Assembly: GCF_014841215.1 (NCBI RefSeq)
Contig: NZ_JACYTR010000017.1
Location: 24,994-88,993 of the forward strand
Origin: Pseudomarimonas arenosa
GTDB lineage: Bacteria > Pseudomonadota > Gammaproteobacteria > Xanthomonadales > Xanthomonadaceae
Length of the DNA stretch: 64,000 nt
Direction: 5' to 3'
The position numbers and the translations under genes are program-made. The notes under the pieces were generated by a model. That model made no database searches. It had not been told where the DNA came from and was given only the letters and a program-made list of their open reading frames with translations. This document shows positions 48,767 to 60,657 of this stretch, piece after piece; the stretch's first letter is position 1, and each line of letters begins with the position of its first letter.

Positions 48767-48825
48767 CCGCTGAAAGGCCGACCTCCCTGGATGGGCTGCG
48801 AAAGCCCTGGCGACACTTGCAATGC

Positions 48826-48846
48826 AAATGCGAAGCGTTATCATTT
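48826..48846. promoter_or_regulatory. Candidate Fur box upstream of hemP
   Basis: AAATGCGAAGCGTTATCATTT has inverted AAATG/CATTT ends and a GTTATCATT half that resembles the Fur consensus. It ends 28 bp before the hemP start, a usual position for Fur repression of haemin-uptake genes. The left half is a poor match, so this is a candidate only. Confidence 0.4.
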
Positions 48847-48874
48847 GGGCGCACTCCGACCCCAGAGGTGTCCT

Positions 48875-49066
48875 ATGTCTGCCAGCTCCGCATCCCGGCC
48901 CGCCCGCAACACCGATCTCAATACGTCAAAGCAGGTGGCCCCGCCGATGGCTGCACTCAACAGCCGCGAATTGCTGCGCGGCGAGCGCGAGTTGTTGATT
49001 TTTCATGGTGATCAGCTGTATCGCCTGCGTCACACCCGCAACGACAAGCTGATTCTCACCAAGTGA
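48875..49066 (+). CDS. hemP: Hemin uptake protein HemP
   Basis: A 63-residue protein whose C-terminal half (SRELLRGERELLIFHGDQLY followed by RLRHTRNDKLILTK) matches the HemP family, including RxELLxGxxxLxIxHxGxxYxLRxTRxxKLILTK. HemP proteins occur with haem receptors and iron genes and are Fur-controlled; one role proposed is to activate receptor-gene transcription. Here no TonB-dependent receptor is adjacent, so it is an orphan. CAGAGG precedes the ATG at 48875, and a candidate Fur site lies upstream. Confidence 0.88.
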   Translation: MSASSASRPARNTDLNTSKQVAPPMAALNSRELLRGERELLIFHGDQLYRLRHTRNDKLILTK

Positions 49067-49567
49067 TCGATCGGTGAGGACCACCGCGGCCCATCCGCCG
49101 ACCGCGGCCGCGCCGGCCATGCGGCGCTGGGCGCGGGTTTGTGGCCCGCTCTGGTGCTGGTCGTCACCGTTGTCGCCGTCCCATCGATGGGCCCCGCACG
49201 AACCGACGTCGGTCTGGGCCGAGTATCCGCTCAGCGTCTGTCTCAGCGCGCCGCGCATGCAGCCGCGTCTGTGCCCGGCCATCGCGGTCTGTTCGCCGCA
49301 CAGCGCCTTCGTGCTGACTGCGGCGCGCGATACCGACTGGTTTGCCTGGGATCGCTGGCTCGATGAAGTGCAGTCGGTTGGTGACTCCGGCATGTGTCTG
49401 CGCCTGTCAGGCCTTGCCGCACGCCGTTGTCGCTGGGTCTGCAGCGATGAATGGTCGCTGTCGAAATGTCGGCTCGATGGGTGCGTTGCAGGCTGCCCGC
49501 TACGACCTGCTGCAGTGGGTTGCAGCCCACTTGGACGCGCCGCCTTGGATGCGGTGGAACCCTTGGT
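49067..49567 (+). other. 501-bp region of uncertain coding status after hemP
   Basis: A reading frame from a GTG at 49074 to 49571 encodes up to 165 residues rich in Cys and Trp, with a plausible middle section (SVWAEYPLSVCLSAPR through FAWDRWLDEVQSVGDSGMC). However, the only stretch that looks like a signal/membrane helix (LWPALVLVVTVVAV, near 49139) is in another frame, and a convincing C-terminal stretch (ARYDLLQWVAAHLDAPPWM, near 49490-49550) is in a third. It may be a real small gene, or one broken by frameshifts. No family is recognised. Confidence 0.3.
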
Positions 49568-51424
49568 CTAGAACGGCCAGACCCAGGGCACCACGATCAA
49601 GACGGTGATCACCACCAGGAAGCTAAGCGGGCCGCCCACCTTGATGAAGTCATTGAAGCGGTAGTTGGCCACGCCATACACCAGCATATTGGCCTGATGA
49701 CCAATCGGGGTGATGAATGCGGTCGACGCGGCGATCGCTACGGCCATGGCGAAACCATGCGGTTCGATCCCCAGACCCTCGGCCATCTTGATCGCGATCG
49801 GGGCCACCAGCACCACGCAGGCGGCATTCGACATCAGCTGGGTCAGGCCGACGGTGAGTACGATCACTGCCATCATCGCCAAGTAGGGGCTGGCGCCGCC
49901 GGTCAGCACCAGCATCGATTCGGCCAGCCAGGCCGCCGTGCCGGTGTGCTCGCCATCCATGGCAATCGACAGCGGCATCAGCGAGGCAATCATGAACACC
50001 ACGCGCCAGTCGACCTGCGAGTACATGTCGCGCACCGGCATGCAGCCGCTGGTCACCATCACCAACACGCCGGCCAGCGCAGCCACCGAAATATGCAGGG
50101 CACCGCTGGCCGCCGCGATCACCGTGCCTGCCATCACCGCCAGGGCGATCCAGCGTTTGCGGTGATCGCGCGCCGGTCCAGCCAGGCGATTGACCACGAG
50201 AAAGTCCGGGTTATGACCGAGCAAGGCCATCGCCGAGGGTGTGCCGCGTACCAGCAGCACATCACCGGGTTCCAGTCTTAGCTGATTGATTCGCTCGTCC
50301 TCCTGTCGACCGTTGCGCCGCAGCCCGAGCACGGTGACGCCGTAGCGCGCCGGAAAGTCAGCTTCGGCGATGCTGGTGCCGAGTGAGCGTGAGCCTGGCG
50401 ACAGGGCGAGTTCGCCGATCAACGGCGTTTCGCCGTGGTCGGCTTCCGATTCCGGAATTTCCAGCAGACCGCGACCTTGCTTTTGCAGCAGCAGGGAAGG
50501 GTCGCCTTCCAGCTGCAAGTGATCGTCGACGGCAAATCGACACTCCGGCCAGGGTTGGAACGAGTAGCCGCCGTCGCCCTCGTCGCGCCCATAGCGGCCG
50601 TAACGCAACCACGGACGGTCATCGGCGGTTTCCTGACCATCGTGGTTATAGGCACGATGGACGCGTACCACACTGACGCCCAGTGTGTCGCGCAGTTTGG
50701 CCTCTTCCACGCTGCGCCCGACCAGGGCCGAGCCGCGCGGAACGATGGCTTCGGTGACATAGTGGCGCAGGCTGTTGCCTTCTTCCGGCGCCGATGCCGG
50801 AATGCGGATCGGCACCAGTCGCGAGCCGATCAGTACGAAATACAACAGGCCGGTGGAAAACACCACCAATCCGGTCGGCAGGAAATCAAACATCGCGAAT
50901 GGCGTGTGTCCGGCCCGCTGCAGGGCTTCGGAAGCGAGCAGGTTGGGCGGCGTACCGACCAAGGTCGACAGGCCACCGAGCAGCGAGCCGAACGCCAGCG
51001 GCATCAGCAGTTTGGTGACTGGCACGCCGGTACGCTGGGCAATCGCAAATACCGAGGGCATCAGGATGGTGACCGCGGCAATGTTGTTCATGAAGCTCGA
51101 CATCAAGCCCACCAGCACCATCAGGATGGCAGTCAAGCCAATGGTGTTGCGCACGCCACGCGCCACCACCCAGCCGGCAATTTCATCGGCAACGCCGGTG
51201 CGCACCAGGCCACCGGAGAGAATGAACATGCAGACGACGGTGATCACCGCCGGGCTGGCAAAGCCGCTGAACCCCTCCTCGACGCTGATGATGCCTATCA
51301 CCATCAGTGCCAGCAGCAGGCCCAGAGATACCAGGTCTGCGCGCACCTTTTCCGAGGCGAACAGCGCCAGCGCTCCGAGCAGGAGCAGCATCAGGGTGAT
51401 GCGTTCGAGGAGCAGCGTATCCAT
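49568..51424 (-). CDS. SLC13/DASS-type transporter with two RCK_C domains
   Basis: A 618-residue inner-membrane permease. Helical bundles (residues 5-200 and 385-618) carry the paired SLC13 motifs: MSSFMNNIAAVTILMP with GTPPNLLAS, and MSNAACVVLVAPIAI with TAFITPIGHQANMLVYG. The central cytosolic part (about 215-380) contains two TrkA_C/RCK_C domains with VGRSVEEAKLRDTLGV and LGTSIAEADFPARYGVTVLG. Proteins of this layout (YfbS/YbiR-like) move divalent anions such as sulfate or dicarboxylates, with RCK_C as ligand-gated control. The substrate cannot be told. It is monocistronic. Confidence 0.9.
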   Translation of the reverse strand: MDTLLLERITLMLLLLGALALFASEKVRADLVSLGLLLALMVIGIISVEEGFSGFASPAVITVVCMFILSGGLVRTGVADEIAGWVVARGVRNTIGLTAILMVLVGLMSSFMNNIAAVTILMPSVFAIAQRTGVPVTKLLMPLAFGSLLGGLSTLVGTPPNLLASEALQRAGHTPFAMFDFLPTGLVVFSTGLLYFVLIGSRLVPIRIPASAPEEGNSLRHYVTEAIVPRGSALVGRSVEEAKLRDTLGVSVVRVHRAYNHDGQETADDRPWLRYGRYGRDEGDGGYSFQPWPECRFAVDDHLQLEGDPSLLLQKQGRGLLEIPESEADHGETPLIGELALSPGSRSLGTSIAEADFPARYGVTVLGLRRNGRQEDERINQLRLEPGDVLLVRGTPSAMALLGHNPDFLVVNRLAGPARDHRKRWIALAVMAGTVIAAASGALHISVAALAGVLVMVTSGCMPVRDMYSQVDWRVVFMIASLMPLSIAMDGEHTGTAAWLAESMLVLTGGASPYLAMMAVIVLTVGLTQLMSNAACVVLVAPIAIKMAEGLGIEPHGFAMAVAIAASTAFITPIGHQANMLVYGVANYRFNDFIKVGGPLSFLVVITVLIVVPWVWPF

Positions 51425-51646
51425 GCTGAACGGAGATCCTTGGGCGAAATGCGCTGCTCATGCTAGCGCGTTGCCACCGCGCATGGTCAATGCGGCGCTC
51501 GCGGGTCTTGCGCAGGGGGCCGTCGACCAGCGCCAAGGGAATCGGTTTCAGCGCTGTCGGGGCGCCGTTGGCAGCGCCTCAGACGGGGTGCCGGCACTGC
51601 GCCGGGTCAAACAGGATTCGGAGGCGAAATCAGTTGCATTCGGAAC

Positions 51647-53029
51647 CTACAGCGGCTGACGGTCTTTGTCTGCCGGCGCGGACTCCTGCTCGATCAGCCT
51701 TTGCAGCAGGCCTGAATCCAGCTCTGCCGAACGGCCCTTGGGTAAACCCGCCTGGCTGTCGATCGGCAGCCGCCAGGTCGCCGCCGGCGACACTTTCAAG
51801 TTCAGCATTTCGCGCTGTCGAGCAAACGAAATGTTGTGATGCTGAGTGCCAGGTGTGGGGCGCAGGGCGCGCATTGCCTGATCCGGAGTGTGCACCGGTT
51901 GGTCATCGATCGACAGCCAGACATCGCCGCCTTCAACACCCTCCATCGAAGCGCCCGCGGTGAGCACCAGCACGCCGCGCTCATGGCCGAAGTAGCGGCC
52001 CAGCTCCGGGTTAAGTTCGGCCAACCGCAGGCCGCGCCAGACGCTGCTATAGAGATCGAAACGGCAGCTGTCCGAGTCTTCGCCGCAGATCAGGCTGGGC
52101 GCGTACGGCGCGATGTCGAAGCTGGCCGGAATGATCGGCGCGCTGCCGGGCTGAAGCGCAGGGTTCACCGCGAGCGCGACCAGGGGTCGGGCAGTGATTG
52201 AAATCGAACGCGGCTTGCCTGCCGTTTCAACCTCAAGCTTCACCGTCTTCTCGGCGCCCTCTACCTGCAACAGATCCTGCGCCCGTTGCAGCCGCTGCTC
52301 AGCGCTGCCGAGCAGCGCCTCGCCGTTGATACTCAACAGGCGATCACCGCTGCGCAGGCCGGCCTGTTCGGCCGGGCCATCGAAGGTGACGCCGCTGATC
52401 AGCGCCCCGGCGCTTGGATCGGCCTGCAAGAGCACACCGAAGCGCGGCTGATTGAAGCGGTCAGCGCGCAGCGCCTTGGCATAGTCCTCAGCCTGCAGAT
52501 CCACCGATAGGGTGGCGATATGCGCGGCCAGTCGGGCCATCTCAGCCTGTGACCGGTGCAGCTCCTCACGCAACTGTTCGTGCTGCTCGGTGGCCGCGCG
52601 CCGGGAGGCATCAGCCGATTGCCGCGCAAGCTCGCGCAGCTTTTCCAGCTGTGCCCGCTGAATTGCTCCCTCTTGCCCCTGTTCTGCCGCCTGCAGTTGC
52701 TCGCGCAACTCCGCGCGGTGTTTGTCCAGCTCACGCAGCGTCGTCTGCAATTTCCTTCGCACCCGTTCGCGGTTCTGCTCCGACGAAAGCCGGGCCCGTG
52801 CGCGATGGATTTCGCCCTCCTGGGTCAGCGGTTGAAGCATCGTCCGGCGCCGTTCTTGCTCTGCTGCATGCAGTCGTTCGCGAAGCTCGGCGCGCTGCTC
52901 ATCAAGCTGTTCCAGCGTCTGCTGCAGTTGCTCGATCGATTCGGTCGGGCCGGCTGGCTCTGCGCCGATCGCGCTGGAGGCCAGTAGCAGACTTAGCACG
53001 GCGGTTAGCAGTGGCAGGGGTGTGTTCAT
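51647..53029 (-). CDS. Exported coiled-coil/PDZ-domain protein
   Basis: A 460-residue protein with signal peptide (1-22, ending IGA). A long, Gln/Glu/Arg-rich coiled coil fills about 28-175. One PDZ domain is clear at about 195-285 (FGVLLQADPSAGALISGV, PAEQAGLRSGDRLLSING). A second, weaker PDZ-like fold follows near 335-425 (RGVLVLTAGASMEGVEGGDV). There is no protease domain. It lies 28 nt after the anti-sigma-like gene on the same strand, so it probably belongs to the sigma factor operon and may act in envelope stress sensing; this role is inferred. Confidence 0.8.
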   Translation of the reverse strand: MNTPLPLLTAVLSLLLASSAIGAEPAGPTESIEQLQQTLEQLDEQRAELRERLHAAEQERRRTMLQPLTQEGEIHRARARLSSEQNRERVRRKLQTTLRELDKHRAELREQLQAAEQGQEGAIQRAQLEKLRELARQSADASRRAATEQHEQLREELHRSQAEMARLAAHIATLSVDLQAEDYAKALRADRFNQPRFGVLLQADPSAGALISGVTFDGPAEQAGLRSGDRLLSINGEALLGSAEQRLQRAQDLLQVEGAEKTVKLEVETAGKPRSISITARPLVALAVNPALQPGSAPIIPASFDIAPYAPSLICGEDSDSCRFDLYSSVWRGLRLAELNPELGRYFGHERGVLVLTAGASMEGVEGGDVWLSIDDQPVHTPDQAMRALRPTPGTQHHNISFARQREMLNLKVSPAATWRLPIDSQAGLPKGRSAELDSGLLQRLIEQESAPADKDRQPL

Positions 53030-53057
53030 CGAGTTCTCCCATAGGGTGGTAATGGAC

Positions 53058-53609
53058 TCACAGCAACAGGGGGCCGTTGACCAGGGCAGCTGCCGAAAGT
53101 GCGGGCCCCAGAGCGCTGTATTCGACTGAGAGTTGCCGCAGCAGCAGAACGCGCTGCTGCCACAGCGCCAGTTCGGTGTCAGCGACCGGTTCTTCGGCCA
53201 GCAGCAGATCGACGAACTGCAGCTGGTCGATCAGTTCCTGGCGGGCACTCAAGCGCTCTGCATCGAGCACCGCCGTTGCGCGCTTGAGCTGGCGCTGCTG
53301 ACGCAGCCAGTTTTCCAGCCACGCCGATTCGGCCTGCAGCGCTTCCAGCGCGGGCGGCTCGACCGCCGTGGCCTGCGGCGCTGAAACCTGGGGTGTAGGC
53401 TGCAGCAATAGCGCCAGCGTGATGCCAATCAGCAGGCTGGCGGCGAGCGCAAGACTCGGCCAACGCGACTGATGGCTGTGCGCCTCGCTTCGCAGTCGTG
53501 CGCTCAGTTGCGGCCAATCGTCAAACGGCGCCGGTTGTTCGGCCAGCTGTCGTAGTGCCGCCGATAGTGGCAACCGCGGCTCATGCGGGGGGCGGGAAAA
53601 CTCAAACAT
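53058..53609 (-). CDS. Single-pass anti-sigma-factor-like membrane protein
   Basis: A 183-residue protein with a cytosolic N-terminal part (1-48; LSAALRQLAEQPAPFDDWPQ), one helix (about 50-69, ending LALLLQP) and a periplasmic helical part rich in Leu, Gln and Glu. No HxxxCxxC zinc anti-sigma motif is present. Its start lies 8 nt inside the end of an ECF sigma factor gene, the usual arrangement for a cognate anti-sigma factor, and the topology agrees. Function rests on context. Confidence 0.65.
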   Translation of the reverse strand: MFEFSRPPHEPRLPLSAALRQLAEQPAPFDDWPQLSARLRSEAHSHQSRWPSLALAASLLIGITLALLLQPTPQVSAPQATAVEPPALEALQAESAWLENWLRQQRQLKRATAVLDAERLSARQELIDQLQFVDLLLAEEPVADTELALWQQRVLLLRQLSVEYSALGPALSAAALVNGPLLL

Positions 53610-54171
53610 GGCTTAGCTCCTCCTTCAGGCAGAGCATTTCGCGCAGTCGCTGCGTGCCACGGGACAGCTGCGATTTTGAGAAGCTGATGGTCCGCTGCAT
53701 CAGGCTGGCGATCTCTTCGTGGGTATAGCCTTCAACGTGGTACAGCCAGAGCACGGCGCGGGTACTTGTTGGTAGACGTTCCAGCGCACTCTGCAGCAGG
53801 CCGCACTCGGCCACTTCCGGCGGCAGGCTGAGATTGGTTTCCTCGGCTTGCAGGTCGGGCTCCTGCTGTTGCTGTTCGATGCGCTGTTGACGGCGCAGGT
53901 GCATCAGGCATTCGTTGACCAGCACCTGTCTCAGCCAGGCCCAGAACGGTGCGTCAGCGCGAAATTGATGCAGTTGCCGGAACGCCTTGAACATCGACTC
54001 CTGAACCATATCGCGGGCCAGCTCGCGATCGCCGCACAGGCGCCAGGCAAGCTGATAGGCCGGGCCCTGGAACTGCCTGTAGATCGCTTCCAGGGCACGC
54101 TCGTCGCCGCGTTTTGCGCTGGCCAGCAGCAGGGCCGGAATCTCGATGGCAAAGGGCGATTGTGGGTTCAT
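53602..54171 (-). CDS. ECF-family RNA polymerase sigma factor
   Basis: A 189-residue sigma-70 factor of the ECF group. Region 2 is seen in YRQFQGPAYQLAWRLCGD, DMVQESMFKAFRQLHQFR and FWAWLRQVLVNECL. Region 4 is in ALERLPTSTRAVLWLYHVEGYTHEEIA (given in parts: LERLPTSTRAVLWLY and VEGYTHEEIA) with SFSKSQLSRGTQRLRE as the recognition helix. The ATG at 54171 is chosen because region 2 follows at normal distance. It heads a three-gene unit with an anti-sigma-like protein and a PDZ protein, and is divergent from a sensor kinase. Confidence 0.92.
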   Translation of the reverse strand: MNPQSPFAIEIPALLLASAKRGDERALEAIYRQFQGPAYQLAWRLCGDRELARDMVQESMFKAFRQLHQFRADAPFWAWLRQVLVNECLMHLRRQQRIEQQQQEPDLQAEETNLSLPPEVAECGLLQSALERLPTSTRAVLWLYHVEGYTHEEIASLMQRTISFSKSQLSRGTQRLREMLCLKEELSHV

Positions 54172-54356
54172 ATGACCTAAAGATGCGCTGAGCAGGAAAA
54201 GGGTCGCAGGCCGCTGGGCGGACGGTCGGATGTGCAAATTACGTGATGAGTATTCTCGCCCAGGATCACTGGTCGAACGCGCTAAAAAGGGCCACTATTG
54301 GGGCGACGCCGGAGCCGCCGGCTCCTTGCTCCGCACACCGTTGAAAGCACCCCGCG

Positions 54357-56216
54357 ATGGCTTCAACCACCCGGCTAAGCAGCAAGTTCCTGCTCACGAC
54401 CATTCCAACCATGGTCGTCGCGGCCTTGCTGTTTGTATTCGGCGCCTATGTGCTGAAGCTGGGTGACCGTGCTGATCTCAATCGGCAGCTGGCCGAGCAG
54501 CGCGCGGCCGCCAATGCCAGCCTGCTGAGCTATCCGGTCTGGAATGTCGATGAGGTAACGGTCGCGGCGATCATGCGCTCGTTGAGCGGCGTGCCGGGTC
54601 TGGTTTGCGTCGAGCTCGATCAACTGGTCGGCCTGCAGGCTCCGCCTGCGGTCGGCAGCTGCCAGGACCGCCAGGCGAACGTGTTGATCGAAGTGCCGGT
54701 GCAGTTCAGCGATCGTGGCTCGGTGCAGGAACTGGGTCGACTTCGCCACTGGTTTGATCTGCAGCCGGACGCCGCCGAGGTGTGGCGCGATCTCTGGCCT
54801 TTGTTGTTCCAGCTGGTGCTGCTGGTGATGGTGCTGATGGTCAGCGCGATCTGGGCCTTTCGTCGAACCGTGCTCAATCCGCTGGATCAGGTGGCCGGAT
54901 CCCTGCGGGTGTTTCGCGAGACCGGTAGGCGCGAGCCGGCGGTGTGCAGCTCAAACGACGAGTTAGGGGAGTTCATTCGCGAGTACAACAATGGTCTGGC
55001 GCGGCAGGAGCATGCTGAGCGTGGCTTGCGCGAACAGCTGCTGCTGCAGACCTCGCTGAATCAGACCATGCCGACACCGTTTGCCTTTCTCGACAATGAG
55101 TTCAAGCTGATCAGTGCCAACCAGGCGTTCTATCAGCAATTGGGATTGGCGCACGAGATCGATGGTCGCTCGATGCTGGCGACGCTGCCGGCGATCGACT
55201 GGCCGAGCATCGCCGCCCTGGTGGCCGGCGAGGTGCATCGGCAGGAATTGCATGGTCTGGTGGTGCGCGGCCGCAGTCGCGGCTTCTCGCTGGCCTGCTC
55301 GGCCATGCTCGACCCGGTCGCCGACGCACTGCGAGGTTATGTGCTGGTGCTGCAGGACATCTCCGACCTGCTCGACCACGAGCGCGCGCTGCGTGCCGCC
55401 AAGGATCGCAGCGAAGCCACCCTGGCCGAGCTGCACCGCACCCAGGCCAGCTTGGTACAGGCCGAGAAGCTGGCGGCGCTGGGCAGCCTGGTGGCCGGTG
55501 TCGCGCACGAGATCAATACACCGCTCGGTGCCAGCGTTACCGTGGTCAGCCACTTGCGCAGTCTGCTCGAGGGACTCGACCAGCAGTTCAATCGTGAGCA
55601 ATTGCGTCGCAGTGTGCTGGCTGATTTCCTGCAGCAGGCCAACGAGGGCCTGGCCCTGTTGCAGCGCTCTCTGGACAGCGCCAACGAGCAGGTGCGTCGC
55701 TTCAAGCAGTCGGCGGTTGATCAGGTCAGCGCCCAGCAGCGCGCCTTCGAGCTTGGCGAACTGATTGGCGATGTGGTGGCAACCTTGCGCAGCCAGTGGC
55801 GCAATAGTGCCCAGCGCATCGAGTACGAGGTGCCCCCGGGTATCGTGTTGGACAGCACGCCGGGTCCTTTGGAGCAGGTGATTTCCAACTGTGTAAGCAA
55901 TGCCTTCGTGCATGCCTTCGATGCCGATCAGGACGGTGTCGTACGGATCCGCGCCGAGCGCATGGCGGGCGACTGGGTACGCATGGTGATCGCCGACAAC
56001 GGCTGCGGCATGAGTGCAGACCGGGTGCGCCGTGTGTTTGATCCTTTCTTCACAACCAAGCTCGGGCGCGGCGGCAACGGGCTGGGCATGCATCTGGCCT
56101 ATCAACTGGTCAGCGACGTGCTGCATGGGCGGATTTCGGTCGAGAGCCAGCCCGGCCAAGGTACCCGGGTGATCATCGACCTGCCGCTCAGTTTGCGTGC
56201 CGTGGTGACAAACTAG
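54357..56216 (+). CDS. Membrane sensor histidine kinase (periplasmic sensor-HAMP-PAS-HisKA-HATPase)
   Basis: A 619-residue kinase. Helices at about 12-31 and 147-168 enclose a periplasmic sensor with SYPVWNVDE, a motif common in such sensors, and one Cys pair. A HAMP-like linker, a PAS domain (about 230-350; PFAFLDNEFKLISANQAF) and a coiled coil follow. HisKA has GVAHEINTPLG with His384, and the HATPase has DNGCGMSADR and GGNGLGMHLAY. There is no receiver and no adjacent response regulator. The start is divergent from the ECF sigma gene. Its kinase core is of the same HEINxP type as the three kinases at 2943-13038. Confidence 0.92.
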   Translation: MASTTRLSSKFLLTTIPTMVVAALLFVFGAYVLKLGDRADLNRQLAEQRAAANASLLSYPVWNVDEVTVAAIMRSLSGVPGLVCVELDQLVGLQAPPAVGSCQDRQANVLIEVPVQFSDRGSVQELGRLRHWFDLQPDAAEVWRDLWPLLFQLVLLVMVLMVSAIWAFRRTVLNPLDQVAGSLRVFRETGRREPAVCSSNDELGEFIREYNNGLARQEHAERGLREQLLLQTSLNQTMPTPFAFLDNEFKLISANQAFYQQLGLAHEIDGRSMLATLPAIDWPSIAALVAGEVHRQELHGLVVRGRSRGFSLACSAMLDPVADALRGYVLVLQDISDLLDHERALRAAKDRSEATLAELHRTQASLVQAEKLAALGSLVAGVAHEINTPLGASVTVVSHLRSLLEGLDQQFNREQLRRSVLADFLQQANEGLALLQRSLDSANEQVRRFKQSAVDQVSAQQRAFELGELIGDVVATLRSQWRNSAQRIEYEVPPGIVLDSTPGPLEQVISNCVSNAFVHAFDADQDGVVRIRAERMAGDWVRMVIADNGCGMSADRVRRVFDPFFTTKLGRGGNGLGMHLAYQLVSDVLHGRISVESQPGQGTRVIIDLPLSLRAVVTN

Positions 56217-56242
56217 GCTTGGTTGGCATGGCAAGCTGTAGC

Positions 56243-56270
56243 AGTCTGCTGAGCCGGCTTTCAGCGGCCT
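56243..56270. repeat. AGTCTGCTGA/TCAGCGGCCT hairpin (family B)
   Basis: Ten-base arms (56243-56252 and 56261-56270) pair with one mismatch and one G-T pair around an 8-nt loop, the same geometry as copies at 17940 and 19176. It lies 26 bp after the sensor kinase stop. Confidence 0.65.
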
Positions 56271-56358
56271 GTTAAGGTGTGCCAAGGATGGCGCGCACGA
56301 GCATCGGACCCGACAAGTGTTTGATTCTCGGCAAGGGTGGCGCGGATCTGCTGCGACC

Positions 56359-56396
56359 GTTTGCGCTGAAGAACTCCTGGAGGTTTTTCAGCAACC
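56359..56396. repeat. GTTTGCGCTGAA/TTCAGCAACC hairpin (family B, long form)
   Basis: The arms GTTTGCGCTGAA (56359-56370) and TTCAGCAACC (56387-56396) pair with small irregularities, with an inner CTCC/GGAG stem (56374-56382). The reverse complement corresponds to the element at 17771-17810. Confidence 0.65.
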
Positions 56397-56647
56397 TGGC
56401 AGGCGTCCGGCCGAGCGATGCCAGTGCTATGATTTGAACGCGTCGACCTGTGCCCGGCACAGGGACGATGGGGCAACCGATTTCGCACACCGAGCGCAGG
56501 TCGCAAGGAGGGTGAATGCGCGTTAGAAATCAGTCTGGGTCCGGGCGATCAGCCGTTTGGCTGCAAGCTGTGTTCAGACTGTCAGCGGCGCCGGTCTCTG
56601 TAACAGACACGTTCGCTCAGCTATTGCAGCGCTAGATCGGATTCCGC

Positions 56648-59645
<2,998 letters not shown>

Positions 59646-59656
<11 letters not shown>

Positions 59657-60557
59657 GGTCAGGCAAACCAGCCGTTGTGCGTGTGCGGTCGCGTGCATCC
59701 TGCTGCTGTTCAGCGGCAGCGCCTTGGCAGACTGGAAGCGCGACTACGACCGTGGTCGCAAGGCCTATGCTGATGGCGACTGGGCTGAAGCCGAGGCGCG
59801 CTTTCGTGATGCCATCCGCGATGAAGACGATGCCAGTCACCGAAAGCGTTTCGAGGGCATGCGCTTTGACGAATACATGCCGCACTTCTACGCCGGAATG
59901 GCAGCGTATCGTCAGGGCCGCTGCGAAGAGGCACTGAACTACTGGTCCAACACCGGTATGCAGAATGTGTTTCGCGGCGAGCTGCCGGAGCTTCGGGCAC
60001 AGTGGCAACGCGGCAAGCAGGAGTGCGATACCCGGCTAGCAGCGGCCAGTCAACCGGTGGCGCCCGCCACAACAACGGGTTCCAGCAGCACGCCGACCAC
60101 CGGCAGCTCGACCGCCAGCACGGCAGCGGCAACGCCAGGTTCCGGCAGCTCAAGTTCGGGCAGCACGTCGCCTGTGAGCAGCGGAAGCACCGCCAGCAAT
60201 ACGCCGCGACCCGCCACGACCACCACGCCGCCCGCGCCGCGCCCGCCCGACCCGCGCCCGGCTGCTGTCTCCGTACCTGCTGTTCTGCGCCAAGCGGCTG
60301 ATCTCTACTTCGCCGGTCGTTACCAGGATCTGCTCAAGCTCGAGGCGCAGTCAGTCAGCGATGGCCGCGCCCGCGCCCATGCGCTGATGCTGCGTGCGGC
60401 GGCCGGGTTCAGTCTGGCCGAGCAGAACGGCGATCAGCGAGGTCTCGATCAAGCCCGGCAGGATGTGCGAGCAGCGCGCAGTGCCCAGGCTTCCCTGGCG
60501 CCCGATCGCGCTGCCTTCTCGCCCAAGTTCATCGCCTTCTGGTCCAACACGCGCTGA
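59646..60557 (+). CDS. Exported TPR-containing protein with Ser/Thr-rich linker
   Basis: A 303-residue protein with signal peptide (about 1-28, ending ALA). A TPR-like unit (29-135; RGRKAYADGDWAEAEARFRDAI and GMAAYRQGRCEEALNYW) is followed by a Ser/Thr/Gly/Pro-rich linker (140-215), then a second helical domain (220-303; ADLYFAGRYQDLLKLEA). The start lies 11 nt inside the kinase gene, so the two are translationally coupled. It is likely an extracytoplasmic partner, or a phosphorylation-independent ligand reader, for the kinase; this is inferred from context. Confidence 0.75.
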
Positions 60558-60612
60558 CCGTTGATCGCAGTCGTCGGCAATGTCGGCTGCCACACCGTGT
60601 TGGGCAAAAACA

Positions 60613-60636
60613 AAGGGGCGCGTTGCCGCGCCCCTT
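60613..60636. terminator. Bidirectional hairpin terminator
   Basis: AAGGGGCGCG (60613-60622) and CGCGCCCCTT (60627-60636) form a perfect 10-bp stem with a TTGC loop, preceded by an A-rich run (GGGCAAAAACAAA) and followed by TTGTTG. It stands between the convergent TPR-protein and FadL-like genes. Confidence 0.85.
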
Positions 60637-60657
60637 GTTGAGCAGAGTGCCGGTTGG

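Larger units (their letters stand above)
56217..56647. other. 431-bp spacer with two family B hairpins
   Basis: Between the sensor kinase and the Ser/Thr kinase there are two imperfect palindromes of the TGCTGA/TCAGC family (56243-56270 and 56359-56396). The rest shows no gene; the part from 56430 to 56647 is the likely promoter and leader of the Ser/Thr kinase operon. Confidence 0.65.

Noticed and set aside
50435..51466. 343-codon plus-strand frame opposite the SLC13 transporter
   Set aside because: His/Gln/Arg-rich translation with no domain, fully antisense to a conserved transporter.
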